A DNA stretch of 64,000 nt from Streptomyces sp. CB01580. GTDB lineage: Bacteria; Actinomycetota; Actinomycetes; Streptomycetales; Streptomycetaceae. The stretch lies in NCBI RefSeq assembly GCF_001905795.1, contig NZ_LIXJ01000013.1, forward strand, positions 1-64,000, in the 5' to 3' direction. Every line of letters starts with the position of its first letter. Position 1 is the first letter of the stretch. The notes beneath the pieces are model-generated. The model was not told the origin of the DNA. It made no database searches and was given only the letters and a program-made list of their open reading frames with translations. Of the stretch, positions 15,057 through 32,925 are shown one piece after another. The translations under genes and the position numbers were made by a program.

Positions 15057-15779
15057 GTGAAGCGCAGCAAGAACCTCCGCGCTGCGGACGCCAAGGTCGA
15101 CCGGTCGCGCAACTACGCGCCGCTCGAGGCCGTCCGTCTCGCCAAGGAGACCGCCTCCACCAAGTTCGACGGCACCGTCGAGGTCGCCCTTCGCCTGGGC
15201 GTCGACCCGCGCAAGGCCGATCAGATGGTCCGCGGCACCGTGAACCTCCCGCACGGCACCGGCAAGACCGCCCGGGTCCTGGTCTTCGCGACCGGTGACC
15301 GTGCTGCGGCCGCGGAAGCCGCGGGCGCCGACATCGTCGGCGCCGACGAGCTCATCGACGAGGTGTCGAAGGGCCGTCTGGACTTCGACGCCGTCGTCGC
15401 CACCCCGGACCTCATGGGCAAGGTCGGCCGCCTCGGCCGCGTGCTCGGTCCGCGTGGTCTGATGCCCAACCCGAAGACCGGCACCGTCACCCCCGACGTG
15501 GCCAAGGCCGTCACCGAGATCAAGGGCGGCAAGATCGAGTTCCGTGTCGACAAGCACGCGAACCTCCACTTCATCATCGGCAAGGTCTCCTTCGACGAGA
15601 CCAAGCTGGTGGAGAACTACGGTGCGGCGCTGGAGGAGGTCCTCCGTCTGAAGCCGTCCGCCGCCAAGGGCCGCTACATCAAGAAGGCCACCCTGGCCAC
15701 CACGATGGGCGCCGGCATCCCGCTGGACGCCAACCGCACCCGCAACCTCCTCGTCGAGGAGGACCCGGCCGCCGTCTGA
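15057..15779 (+). CDS. rplA: 50S ribosomal protein L1
   Basis: 240 residues. L1 forms the mobile stalk beside the E site and in many bacteria represses its own operon by binding the rplK leader. Signatures are LRLGVDPRKADQMVRGTV, VFATGDRAAAAEAAGAD, LGPRGLMPNPKTGTVT and GKVSFDETKLVENY. GTG at 15057 follows ACAGGAGCA. An 81-nt spacer separates it from rplK, and a hairpin follows it. Confidence 0.97.
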   Translation: MKRSKNLRAADAKVDRSRNYAPLEAVRLAKETASTKFDGTVEVALRLGVDPRKADQMVRGTVNLPHGTGKTARVLVFATGDRAAAAEAAGADIVGADELIDEVSKGRLDFDAVVATPDLMGKVGRLGRVLGPRGLMPNPKTGTVTPDVAKAVTEIKGGKIEFRVDKHANLHFIIGKVSFDETKLVENYGAALEEVLRLKPSAAKGRYIKKATLATTMGAGIPLDANRTRNLLVEEDPAAV

Positions 15780-15821
15780 GCCCCCGCGCTCGGCCGTACG
15801 CCGCGTCACGTGTGACACCGA

Positions 15822-15851
15822 CGGGCCCCGCAACCTTTTCAGGTGCGGGGC
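15822..15851 (+). terminator. terminator after rplA
   Basis: The stem CGGGCCCCGCA / TGCGGGGCCCG has an 8-nt T-containing loop and lies about 40 nt past the rplA stop. Confidence 0.75.
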
Positions 15852-15958
15852 CCGTCCCCGTATCCGTACGCACGAGATGTCCGTACGTATGAGCGGGCTG
15901 TGTCAGACCTGTGCGTTAGCGTGAGGGTCCGAAAGTCGAACGAGGGGTGGAAACGGTC

Positions 15959-16825
15959 ATGAGGACCAGTACTGTGCGACGGGTGGGCCTGGCGGTGGCG
16001 GTGGCGGCGGCGCTGACGTCCGTCACGTCCTGCAGCGGTGCCGAGAAGTTCGACCCGATCGCCGCGCTGCGTCAGGTGCAGAAGAAGACGGACGGGGTCA
16101 ATTCGGCGAAGGTCGAGGGAACCACCGAGATGGGCACCCTCATGTCCATGAAGCAGACCGGCGCCGTCGACTGGTCCGACGGTCTGACGGGCACCATGCA
16201 GATCACGTACACCGGCGGCAGCATGGCGGACGCCATGAAGCAGAGCGGTGGCAGCGGCTCGATGGAGGCCCGCTACTACAAGGACGGCTACGCCGTGAAC
16301 ATGGGCGACGGCTTCGCCCAGCAGTCCGGCGGCAAGCGCTGGATCAGCTACGAATACGCCGACCTCGCCAAGCTCGCGGGCGCCTCCGGCGAGGCGATGA
16401 AGCAGCAGATGCAGAACGCCACGCCCAACCAGGGCGTGCAGTCCCTGCTGGCCTCCGGCGACGTGAAGAAGGTCGGCGAGGAGGACGTGCGCGGGGTCCG
16501 CACCACGCACTACGCCGGCACCCTCGACGTCGCCGGGCTGACCGAGAAGAACTCCGCGCTCGACGCCGCCCAGCTCACCGAGCTGAAGAAGCAGCTGGAC
16601 GAGGTGGGGATAACCACGGAGCAGGTCGACATCTGGGTCGACGAGAACGACCTGCTGGTCAAGAAGACCGAGCGCGCCAAGATGAAGACCGGCGAGATGA
16701 ACTCGACCGTCTACTACAGCGACTACGGCACGAAGGTCTCCGTGGAGAAGCCGTCGGCCGGCGACACGGTCAAGTTCACCGAGCTCATGAAGCAGCAGCA
16801 GAACGCCGGCGCCCCCACGGGCTGA
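15959..16825 (+). CDS. secreted lipoprotein (LolA/LppX-like fold suspected)
   Basis: This 288-residue protein has an N-terminal signal peptide ending in the lipobox VTSC near residue 24 (hydrophobic VGLAVAVAAALTS before it), so it should be a membrane-anchored lipoprotein outside the cell. The mature part is rich in Lys, Gly and Met, with repeated beta-strand-like segments (AKVEGTTEMGTLMSMKQTGAVDW; VDIWVDENDLLVKK at the end) that resemble LppX/LprG-type lipid-binding lipoproteins. The exact role is unknown. The ATG follows GAGGGGTGG. A gene of this type sits between rplA and rplJ in other streptomycetes. Confidence 0.82.
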   Translation: MRTSTVRRVGLAVAVAAALTSVTSCSGAEKFDPIAALRQVQKKTDGVNSAKVEGTTEMGTLMSMKQTGAVDWSDGLTGTMQITYTGGSMADAMKQSGGSGSMEARYYKDGYAVNMGDGFAQQSGGKRWISYEYADLAKLAGASGEAMKQQMQNATPNQGVQSLLASGDVKKVGEEDVRGVRTTHYAGTLDVAGLTEKNSALDAAQLTELKKQLDEVGITTEQVDIWVDENDLLVKKTERAKMKTGEMNSTVYYSDYGTKVSVEKPSAGDTVKFTELMKQQQNAGAPTG

Positions 16826-16855
16826 GGCCGCGTGCCGTCGCGGGAGCGGACGGAT

Positions 16856-16885
16856 TTGCCCGACGCGACACCGGTCGCGTACTCT
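16856..16885 (+). promoter_or_regulatory. promoter of the rplJ-rplL operon
   Basis: -35 TTGCCC (16856-16861), an 18-nt spacer and -10 TACTCT (16880-16885). A start near 16892 gives a leader of about 208 nt before rplJ. Confidence 0.65.
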
Positions 16886-16891
16886 CACACA

Positions 16892-17088
16892 GAAGCCAAA
16901 GACCGCTGGTCGTCGCCGTGCCCTGGTAGAAGGGAACGGCGACCGAAGGATCCGTCGAGTACGGGCGACCCGCGCAGGTGACTGTGGAGAGCTCCCGGAT
17001 TCCTTTCGGTCGAGCTACGCCCTGGCGCCTGCGCCGGGGCGTTCGTCTTTCCCGGCCCCTTCTGAGCGGTCCTCATCACCCGGAAGGA
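16892..17088 (+). ncRNA. ribosomal protein L10 leader (rplJ-rplL 5' UTR)
   Basis: A structured untranslated leader of about 200 nt precedes rplJ. It contains paired segments such as GTCGCCGT ... ACGGCGAC (about 16910-16945) and CCTGGCGCCTGCGCCGGGG near 17030. Position and size match the L10 leader, to which L10(L12)4 binds to repress the operon. I infer the family from context and could not align it to a covariance model. Confidence 0.7.
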
Positions 17089-17099
17089 GGCCGACGCTC

Positions 17100-17630
17100 A
17101 TGGCAAGGCCCGACAAGGCTGCCGCGGTAGCCGAGCTGACGGACCAGTTCCGCAGCTCGAACGCCGCCGTGCTGACCGAGTACCGGGGTCTCACCGTGGC
17201 TCAGCTCAAGCAGCTGCGCCGTTCGCTCGGTGAGAACGCCCAGTACGCCGTGGTGAAGAACACGCTGACCAAGATTGCGGCCAACGAGGCCGGGATCGAC
17301 TCGCTCGACGACCTTTTCGCGGGTCCGACGGCGGTTGCCTTCATCACCGGTGACCCGGTGGAGTCGGCGAAGGGTCTTCGTGACTTCGCCAAGGACAACC
17401 CCAACCTCGTCATCAAGGGCGGTGTCCTTGACGGCAAGGCGCTGTCCGCCGATGAGATCAAGAAGCTCGCGGACCTCGAGTCCCGCGAGGTTCTGCTCAG
17501 CAAGCTGGCCGGTGCCTTCAAGGGCAAGCAGTCCCAGACTGCCTCGCTCTTCCAGGCTCTGCCGTCGAAGCTCGTCCGCACCGTGGACGCGCTGCGCGCC
17601 AAGCAGGCCGAGCAGGGCGGTGCCGAGTAA
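17100..17630 (+). CDS. rplJ: 50S ribosomal protein L10
   Basis: 176 residues. L10 anchors L7/L12 dimers to 23S rRNA at the GTPase centre. The N-terminal RNA-binding domain includes AAVLTEYRGLTVAQLKQLRR and YAVVKNTL; the C-terminal helix (ALPSKLVRTVDALRAKQAEQ) holds L12 dimers. GGAAGGAGG lies 10 nt before ATG. It is the first gene after the leader, with rplL 110 nt downstream. Confidence 0.97.
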   Translation: MARPDKAAAVAELTDQFRSSNAAVLTEYRGLTVAQLKQLRRSLGENAQYAVVKNTLTKIAANEAGIDSLDDLFAGPTAVAFITGDPVESAKGLRDFAKDNPNLVIKGGVLDGKALSADEIKKLADLESREVLLSKLAGAFKGKQSQTASLFQALPSKLVRTVDALRAKQAEQGGAE

Positions 17631-17740
17631 TTCGGCTCGCGCAGTGATCGCTGCTCCGGTGGAGCGGCGGTCGTAGCGGGCCTGTACGCCCGCCTCACAT
17701 GTACATCCGGCACCAGCCGAATTAGTGGAAGGACGCCATC

Positions 17741-18127
17741 ATGGCGAAGCTCAGCCAGGAAGACCTGCTCGCGCAGTTCGAGGAGATGACCCTCATCGAG
17801 CTCTCCGAGTTCGTGAAGGCCTTCGAGGAGAAGTTCGACGTCACCGCCGCCGCCGCCGTGGCCGCCGTCGCCGCCCCGGGCGCCCCGGGTGCCCCGGCCG
17901 AGGCCGCCGAGGAGAAGGACGAGTTCGACGTCATCCTCACCGGCGCCGGCGACAAGAAGATCCAGGTCATCAAGGTCGTGCGTGAGCTGACCTCGCTGGG
18001 TCTGAAGGAGGCCAAGGACCTCGTCGACGGCACCCCGAAGCCGGTCCTCGAGAAGGTCAACAAGGAGGCCGCCGACAAGGCCGCCGAGGCCCTCAAGGGC
18101 GCCGGCGCCGCTGTCGAGGTCAAGTGA
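17741..18127 (+). CDS. rplL: 50S ribosomal protein L7/L12
   Basis: 128 residues. The N-terminal dimerisation helices (LSQEDLLAQFEEMTLIELSE) are followed by an Ala/Pro/Gly hinge (AAVAAVAAPGAPGAP) and the factor-binding C-terminal domain (FDVILTGAGDKKIQVIKVVR; GLKEAKDLVD). It recruits IF2, EF-Tu, EF-G and release factors. GTGGAAGGA precedes the ATG. A strong hairpin after the stop ends most transcription before rpoB. Confidence 0.97.
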   Translation: MAKLSQEDLLAQFEEMTLIELSEFVKAFEEKFDVTAAAAVAAVAAPGAPGAPAEAAEEKDEFDVILTGAGDKKIQVIKVVRELTSLGLKEAKDLVDGTPKPVLEKVNKEAADKAAEALKGAGAAVEVK

Positions 18128-18187
18128 TCTCAGGAGTCGGCCGACTCCTTTCGCCACCCGTGCCGTACGGCACGGAGGCCGCGTGAC

Positions 18188-18222
18188 GAAGGGCGATCAC
18201 CCATCGGGGTGGTCGCCCTTCG
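18188..18222 (+). terminator. terminator/attenuator between rplL and rpoB
   Basis: The stem CGAAGGGCGA / TCGCCCTTCG has inner pairing CACCC/GGGTG. It separates the rplJL transcript from rpoBC. Confidence 0.75.
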
Positions 18223-18516
18223 GCGTACCCGGGGCCGCTGCCTTGCTCTTCCCGCGGCGACGAGTATGGTGATCATCGCCGTTGCCTCTCGGGGGACGGC
18301 CGTCCGGCGTCGGCTGCCGTAGGCGCGCGGCCCCTGGCAGGGGGCCTTGACGAACCGGACGCGGCGCGCGATTCTCAGGACGCGTCAGCACATCGATCCG
18401 AATCCGAGGCATGGATCGTGGCCGAAGTGGGCAGTAAAGAAGAGCGCAGCACGCGCAGGACCAATAGGTGTTGAGAACAACTGGTGCGAGCAACGTGGGT
18501 CTCTGAGAACCCTCAC
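18223..18516. other. rpoB upstream region without gene
   Basis: About 300 bp hold no convincing ORF. A second weak promoter-like pair (TTGACG at 18347, 17 nt, GATTCT) and a small hairpin (CCCCTGGCAGGGGG) are the only structures seen. Confidence 0.4.
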
Positions 18517-18545
18517 TGGACATCAGTGTGCCGCTTGGCTACACT
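18517..18545 (+). promoter_or_regulatory. rpoBC promoter
   Basis: -35 TGGACA (18517-18522), exactly 17 nt, -10 TACACT (18540-18545). The predicted start near 18552 leaves a 180-nt leader before rpoB. Confidence 0.75.
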
Positions 18546-18729
18546 GTCCCTTTGCGCTGCCTGTTAGCTGCCCCCTGCCCGTCACCAGGGGCATGCCCAC
18601 GCTTGAGCACCGACGATCACACGTCTCTGACCTGGCCTTTCCCGGCCGGAGCCAGGAACCGACCGTCTCGGCGTCCAGCTTGGGACCGGTACGCGCGTAG
18701 TGAGTCCGAGCCCTCGGAAGGACCCCCTC

Positions 18730-22215
<3,486 letters not shown>

Positions 22216-22222
22216 CGGGTTG

Positions 22223-22251
22223 GCCGGCCGGATCCTCGTGATCCGGCCGGC
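22223..22251 (+). promoter_or_regulatory. intercistronic hairpin between rpoB and rpoC
   Basis: A perfect 12-bp stem GCCGGCCGGATC / GATCCGGCCGGC with a 5-nt loop starts 8 nt after the rpoB stop. It has no U tract, so it is more likely an attenuator, processing site or stabiliser than a full terminator, because rpoC lies 95 nt further on the same transcript. Confidence 0.65.
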
Positions 22252-22345
22252 TCTCCCCGGACCCGTTCAGACCATTGCTGAAGTGCCCCATATTTCTCGC
22301 CTGACGCGAGGGGGCTCGAACCCCCGAAAGAGGGATTGACGACAA

Positions 22346-26260
<3,915 letters not shown>

Positions 26261-26287
26261 GGCGTACGTCTGATCCGATGCCTGATC

Positions 26288-26324
26288 CGGAGGGCGGTCA
26301 CCCCGTGGGGGTGGCCGCCCTCCG
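26288..26324 (+). terminator. terminator after rpoC
   Basis: The stem CCGGAGGGCGG / CCGCCCTCCGG has an inner CACCCC/GGGGTG pairing and lies 27 nt after the rpoC stop. Confidence 0.8.
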
Positions 26325-26326
26325 GC

Positions 26327-26637
26327 GTGTCGTGGGGGACGGGCCGGCAACGCACCCGGCCGTGGCCGGCCGTCTCCTTCGTGACGTTGTACGGCGTGTA
26401 CGTCATCGCTCCGTATATGGACGAGGCGAAGGCGTGGTGGGCCTTCGCGATCGGCGTACTGCTCGCGGGCGGCTCGGCCCCTCATGCACCACTCGGCCGG
26501 GTCGTGGTCGCCGGGCTTCTCGCTGGATTTCATGAGCGGAAGCAAGAACATCGACTTGCTGGAGCGCGGGCTTCTCTTCGCCTTCATCGCCGCCGGTCAG
26601 CCCGAAGCCGCAGCTCTTGTGCCGGCCGCCAAGTAGC
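26327..26637 (+). pseudogene. remnants of unknown protein-coding genes
   Basis: Two coding-looking fragments lie in different frames. The first is a hydrophobic stretch at about 26380-26475 (FVTLYGVYVIAPYM, then AWWAFAIGVLLAGG). The second, about 26515-26637, reads LDFMSGSKNIDLLERG and FAFIAAGQPEAAALV and ends in PAAK and a TAG. Neither has an evident start with a ribosome-binding site. I read this as debris of one or two membrane or hypothetical genes; the family is not recognised. Confidence 0.35.
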
Positions 26638-26789
26638 TGGCCAGGGTCCCCACGAACGACCATGGCAAACACGCCTCCGAATATTTCCTCATCGGTACAC
26701 TGGCCCTGGCCCGTGTCATCGCGTCCTTGGTGAGGGGAATGGCCGCTCGTTCAGCAGTGGGACTGTCCGTCCTCCAGAAGGAGAGGCAC

Positions 26790-27230
26790 TTGGACCTCAC
26801 CAAGCACCCACTCGTCCGGAGGCTGCTGTCCCTCGGTCTGGCCCACAAGGATTACGTGGTGGCGGGGAGCGGACCGCTCCTGGCCCATGGGATCAGGGAG
26901 AACGTGGGCGACCTGGACATCGTGGCAAGAGGGGCGGCCTGGGAGGCCGTCGCCGATCTGGCCGAGCCGGTTCCGGCACCGTCCGGGCACGGGCGTATGG
27001 TGCGGCTCTTCGACGGATCCCTGGAATTCTTCGACTCCTGGCTGCCCGATTCATCGAGTCCGGACTCCCTCATCGAGAGAGCGGAATTCATCTGCGGGAT
27101 ACCGTTCTGCCCCCTTCTGGAGGTACTCGCATGGAAGGGAAGATCCACTCGGCAGAAGGATCGGGACGATCTTCTGCTGATTCGGAACCACCTCGAGCGG
27201 AATGGGCTGAACCGGACGCAAGGCGGTTGA
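26790..27230 (+). CDS. nucleotidyltransferase-fold protein (putative)
   Basis: A 146-residue product is made from TTG at 26790, which follows a very strong AGAAGGAGAGG; an in-frame ATG at 26739 would add 17 residues but lacks that site. DYVVAGSGPLLAHG is followed by GDLDIVARG, resembling the G[S/G]...DxD pattern of nucleotidyltransferase-fold proteins, and the second half has FDGSLEFFDSW and LAWKGRSTRQKDRDDLLLI. Proteins of this build are often called hypothetical or minimal nucleotidyltransferases. No partner gene is visible. It sits between rpoC and the str operon in a stretch with lower codon bias than its neighbours. Confidence 0.6.
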   Translation: MDLTKHPLVRRLLSLGLAHKDYVVAGSGPLLAHGIRENVGDLDIVARGAAWEAVADLAEPVPAPSGHGRMVRLFDGSLEFFDSWLPDSSSPDSLIERAEFICGIPFCPLLEVLAWKGRSTRQKDRDDLLLIRNHLERNGLNRTQGG

Positions 27231-27316
27231 GCCGGGTGATCGGCGCCTTTCGAGGAAAGCGTGGCCCCGGTTCGGTCGGCTGAAGAACCCCGGCGTGTCG
27301 GTGTGAGACGCATTTG

Positions 27317-27345
27317 TTTTGACCGGAGTCGACGAGGTAGGTACG
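27317..27345 (+). promoter_or_regulatory. str operon promoter (rpsL)
   Basis: -35 TTGACC (27317-27322), a 17-nt spacer and -10 TACGCT (27340-27345) lie about 190 nt before the rpsL start. Confidence 0.75.
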
Positions 27346-27351
27346 CTCAGA

Positions 27352-27540
27352 CCTTGTGCCTGGGGTGTGCCTGGACTCGTGTGCGTGTCTTCAGCCGCAT
27401 GGCGAGTTCCTCTACGGTCGCCGCAATCTGCGCCAGTCCTGCCTTGCGGCAGCGGCCTGCAGGATTCGACACACCCGACCGCGTGGGTCGGTGACGTTCC
27501 AGGTTAGTTTCACGAACGGCACACAGAAACCGGAGAAGTA
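27352..27540 (+). ncRNA. rpsL 5' leader with shared hairpin motif
   Basis: An untranslated leader of about 190 nt. At 27467-27490 it carries CGACACACCCGACCGCGTGG followed by GTCGG, in which CCGACC pairs with GGTCGG around GCGTG. The same block, followed at similar distance by GTTCCAG, occurs in the rpsJ leader at about 43410-43434. This suggests a common regulator of the str and S10 operons. Confidence 0.5.
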
Positions 27541-27912
27541 GTGCCTACGATCCAGCAGCTGGTCCGCAAGGGCCGGCAGGACAAGGTCGAGAAGAACAAG
27601 ACGCCCGCACTCGAGGGTTCGCCCCAGCGCCGCGGCGTCTGCACGCGTGTGTTCACGACCACCCCGAAGAAGCCGAACTCGGCGCTCCGTAAGGTCGCGC
27701 GTGTGCGTCTGACCTCCGGTATCGAGGTCACGGCCTACATCCCGGGTGAGGGACACAACCTGCAGGAGCACTCCATCGTGCTCGTGCGTGGTGGCCGTGT
27801 GAAGGACCTGCCGGGTGTTCGCTACAAGATCATCCGCGGCTCGCTCGACACCCAGGGTGTCAAGAACCGCAAGCAGGCCCGCAGCCGCTACGGCGCCAAG
27901 AAGGAGAAGTAA
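27541..27912 (+). CDS. rpsL: 30S ribosomal protein S12
   Basis: 123 residues, GTG start preceded by CCGGAGAAGTA. S12 sits at the decoding centre and governs accuracy. TTPKKPNSALRK carries wild-type K43, and GGRVKDLPGVR carries wild-type K88; changes at these cause streptomycin resistance in Streptomyces. The length is that of the standard bacterial protein. It leads the str operon rpsL-rpsG-fusA-tuf, with rpsG starting 2 nt after its stop. Confidence 0.98.
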   Translation: MPTIQQLVRKGRQDKVEKNKTPALEGSPQRRGVCTRVFTTTPKKPNSALRKVARVRLTSGIEVTAYIPGEGHNLQEHSIVLVRGGRVKDLPGVRYKIIRGSLDTQGVKNRKQARSRYGAKKEK

Positions 27913-27914
27913 GA

Positions 27915-28385
27915 ATGCCTCGTAAGGGCCCCGCCCCGAAGCGCCCGGTCATCATCGACCCGGTCTACAACTCTCCTCTTGTCACCTCGCTGATCAACAA
28001 GATCCTGCTCGACGGCAAGCGTTCCACCGCTGAGCGGATCGTGTACGGCGCCATGGAGGGCCTCCGCGAGAAGACCGGCAACGACCCGGTCATCACGCTG
28101 AAGCGCGCGCTCGAGAACGTCAAGCCGTCGCTGGAGGTCAAGTCCCGCCGCGTCGGTGGTGCCACCTACCAGGTGCCGATCGAGGTCAAGCCCGGCCGTG
28201 CCTCCACGCTCGCGCTGCGCTGGCTCGTGGGCTACTCCCGCGCCCGCCGTGAGAAGACCATGACCGAGCGCCTCATGAACGAGCTGCTCGACGCGTCCAA
28301 CGGTCTTGGCGCTGCCGTCAAGAAGCGTGAGGACACCCACAAGATGGCCGAGTCCAACAAGGCCTTCGCGCACTACCGCTGGTAG
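27915..28385 (+). CDS. rpsG: 30S ribosomal protein S7
   Basis: 156 residues. S7 nucleates assembly of the 30S head and lines the E site. Signatures are MPRKGPAPKRPVIIDPVY, LINKILLDGKRSTAERI and RVGGATYQVPIEV; the C-terminal helix ends NKAFAHYRW. It is separated from rpsL by only 2 nt and has AGGAGAAGTA inside the rpsL end, so translation is coupled. Confidence 0.97.
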   Translation: MPRKGPAPKRPVIIDPVYNSPLVTSLINKILLDGKRSTAERIVYGAMEGLREKTGNDPVITLKRALENVKPSLEVKSRRVGGATYQVPIEVKPGRASTLALRWLVGYSRARREKTMTERLMNELLDASNGLGAAVKKREDTHKMAESNKAFAHYRW

Positions 28386-28423
28386 TCGCTACCCACATCG
28401 AGACCGAGAGAAGACTGAGCCTT

Positions 28424-30550
<2,127 letters not shown>

Positions 30551-30592
30551 CTCTCCCGAGCTCACGCTTTAGGCTTGTCACCGGAGCCTCGT

Positions 30593-30634
30593 GGGGCGTC
30601 CGACACGAAGCATCAGCGACGTGTCGGACGCCCC
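30593..30634 (+). terminator. hairpin between fusA and tuf
   Basis: Perfect 15-bp arms GGGGCGTCCGACACG / CGTGTCGGACGCCCC with a 12-nt loop, in the 160-nt gap. It could be an attenuator that, with its own upstream promoter, sets tuf expression apart from fusA. Confidence 0.7.
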
Positions 30635-30710
30635 CGGCCCCGGCATCCCAGCAAAGATCACCTGGCGCCGATGAAGCAAGGCGTACAGAACCACTCCACA
30701 GGAGGACCCA

Positions 30711-31904
<1,194 letters not shown>

Positions 31905-31954
31905 GTACCTGTGTACTTGACCGTCTGACCTGGTTGCTCCGCACAGAGCACCAA

Positions 31955-31998
31955 GAAGGGCCCCGGCCCGCCGCGTATGCGGTGGGACGGGGCCCTTC
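31955..31998 (+). terminator. terminator after tuf
   Basis: The stem GAAGGGCCCCG / CGGGGCCCTTC has an inner stem CCCGCCGC/GCGGTGGG and lies 50 nt after the tuf stop codon. Confidence 0.85.
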
Positions 31999-32033
31999 GG
32001 CGTGTGCGGGGCTGGTGAGGTGGCCTGCGGCTG

Positions 32034-32925
32034 TCATGGAGGCGGGGCAGCCGTGGTGTGTGCGGCTGCCGGGCTTGGCAGGGGGAGCCGGACCAGGAGG
32101 AGGAACTGCCTCGGCGACGGCCGTTCGATGGTCAGCGTTCCGTCGGGCGCCGCAGCACGGGCGGCGAGATTGGTGAGGCCGGTGCCCGGAGCGGCGGTGC
32201 CGGTGGTGGACGAGGCGGCGATGTCGTTGCCGACGGAGAGTTCGACGAACCGGTCGGTGGCCGTTTTCCCGTCGATGCTCAGTAAGAGGGAGCAACGAGT
32301 CGCCGAGGAATGGCGCAGGACATTGGTGACGGCCTCTCGCGCGACCACGGCGAGGCAGTGGTCGACGGCCTTGGGCAGTTCTTCGGCGCCCGTGGGCGCG
32401 ATGTCGCTGTGCACAGTGATTCCGGCGGTACTGAGCACATGGACCGCCTGAGCCAGTTCCTCGGACGCGGTCAGGGCTGGCGTTGTTCCGGGAGACGGCA
32501 CGGACCTCGGCGAGAGTGCGGCGGGCGATCCCGGCGATTTCGTCGAGTGCGGCGGCTGGTTCGTCGCCTTCCGCGCCGGTGGTCGCCCGGAAGGCGATCA
32601 GGGCGAGCGCGGAGCCGAGGACGTCGTGAAGGTCGCGGGCGACCCGGTCGCGTTCCTTTTCCACGGCTGTACGGGCGGCATGGTTCTGGGTGGCATGGAG
32701 CCGGGCAACGAAGAGGGAGAGTTGGGCTATGCCGTAAACGCTCCCCGCCGTGACCAGGGTGGAGAGGAATACCCCGAGAGCGTTGCGGTGGTCGAAACCG
32801 AGACATTTGACCAGTACGGGACCGCTCAGGCAGACGATCGCCGCCACGGTCAGAGCAGCGGGGCGCGGGACGGTGAGCAGTACGGCTCCGGCCAGGAAGC
32901 CCAACAGGCTCAGCCAAGGAACTGC
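32034..32925 (-). pseudogene. sensor histidine kinase, 5'-truncated and frameshifted
   Basis: On the minus strand the upstream part (to about 32495) encodes two or more membrane helices (FLAGAVLLTV; AAIVCLSGPVLV) and the HisKA_3 box EKERDRVARDLHDVLG with its phospho-accepting His. After LAEVRAVSR the reading frame changes; the rest (ASEELAQAVHVLSTAGI, REAVTNVLRHS as N box, GTGLTNLAARA as G box) continues in another frame to the stop at 32034. The N-terminal helices normally expected before FLAGAV are missing: the coding signal stops at about 32925, where the oppositely oriented Rhs fragment begins. It is a NarX/DesK-type kinase remnant, probably inactive unless the frameshift is a sequencing error. 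Confidence 0.72.

Noticed and set aside
18700..18729. GTG at 18700 as the rpoB start
   Set aside because: No Shine-Dalgarno before it; TTG at 18730 has GGAAGGA at correct spacing and yields the conserved 1161-residue length.
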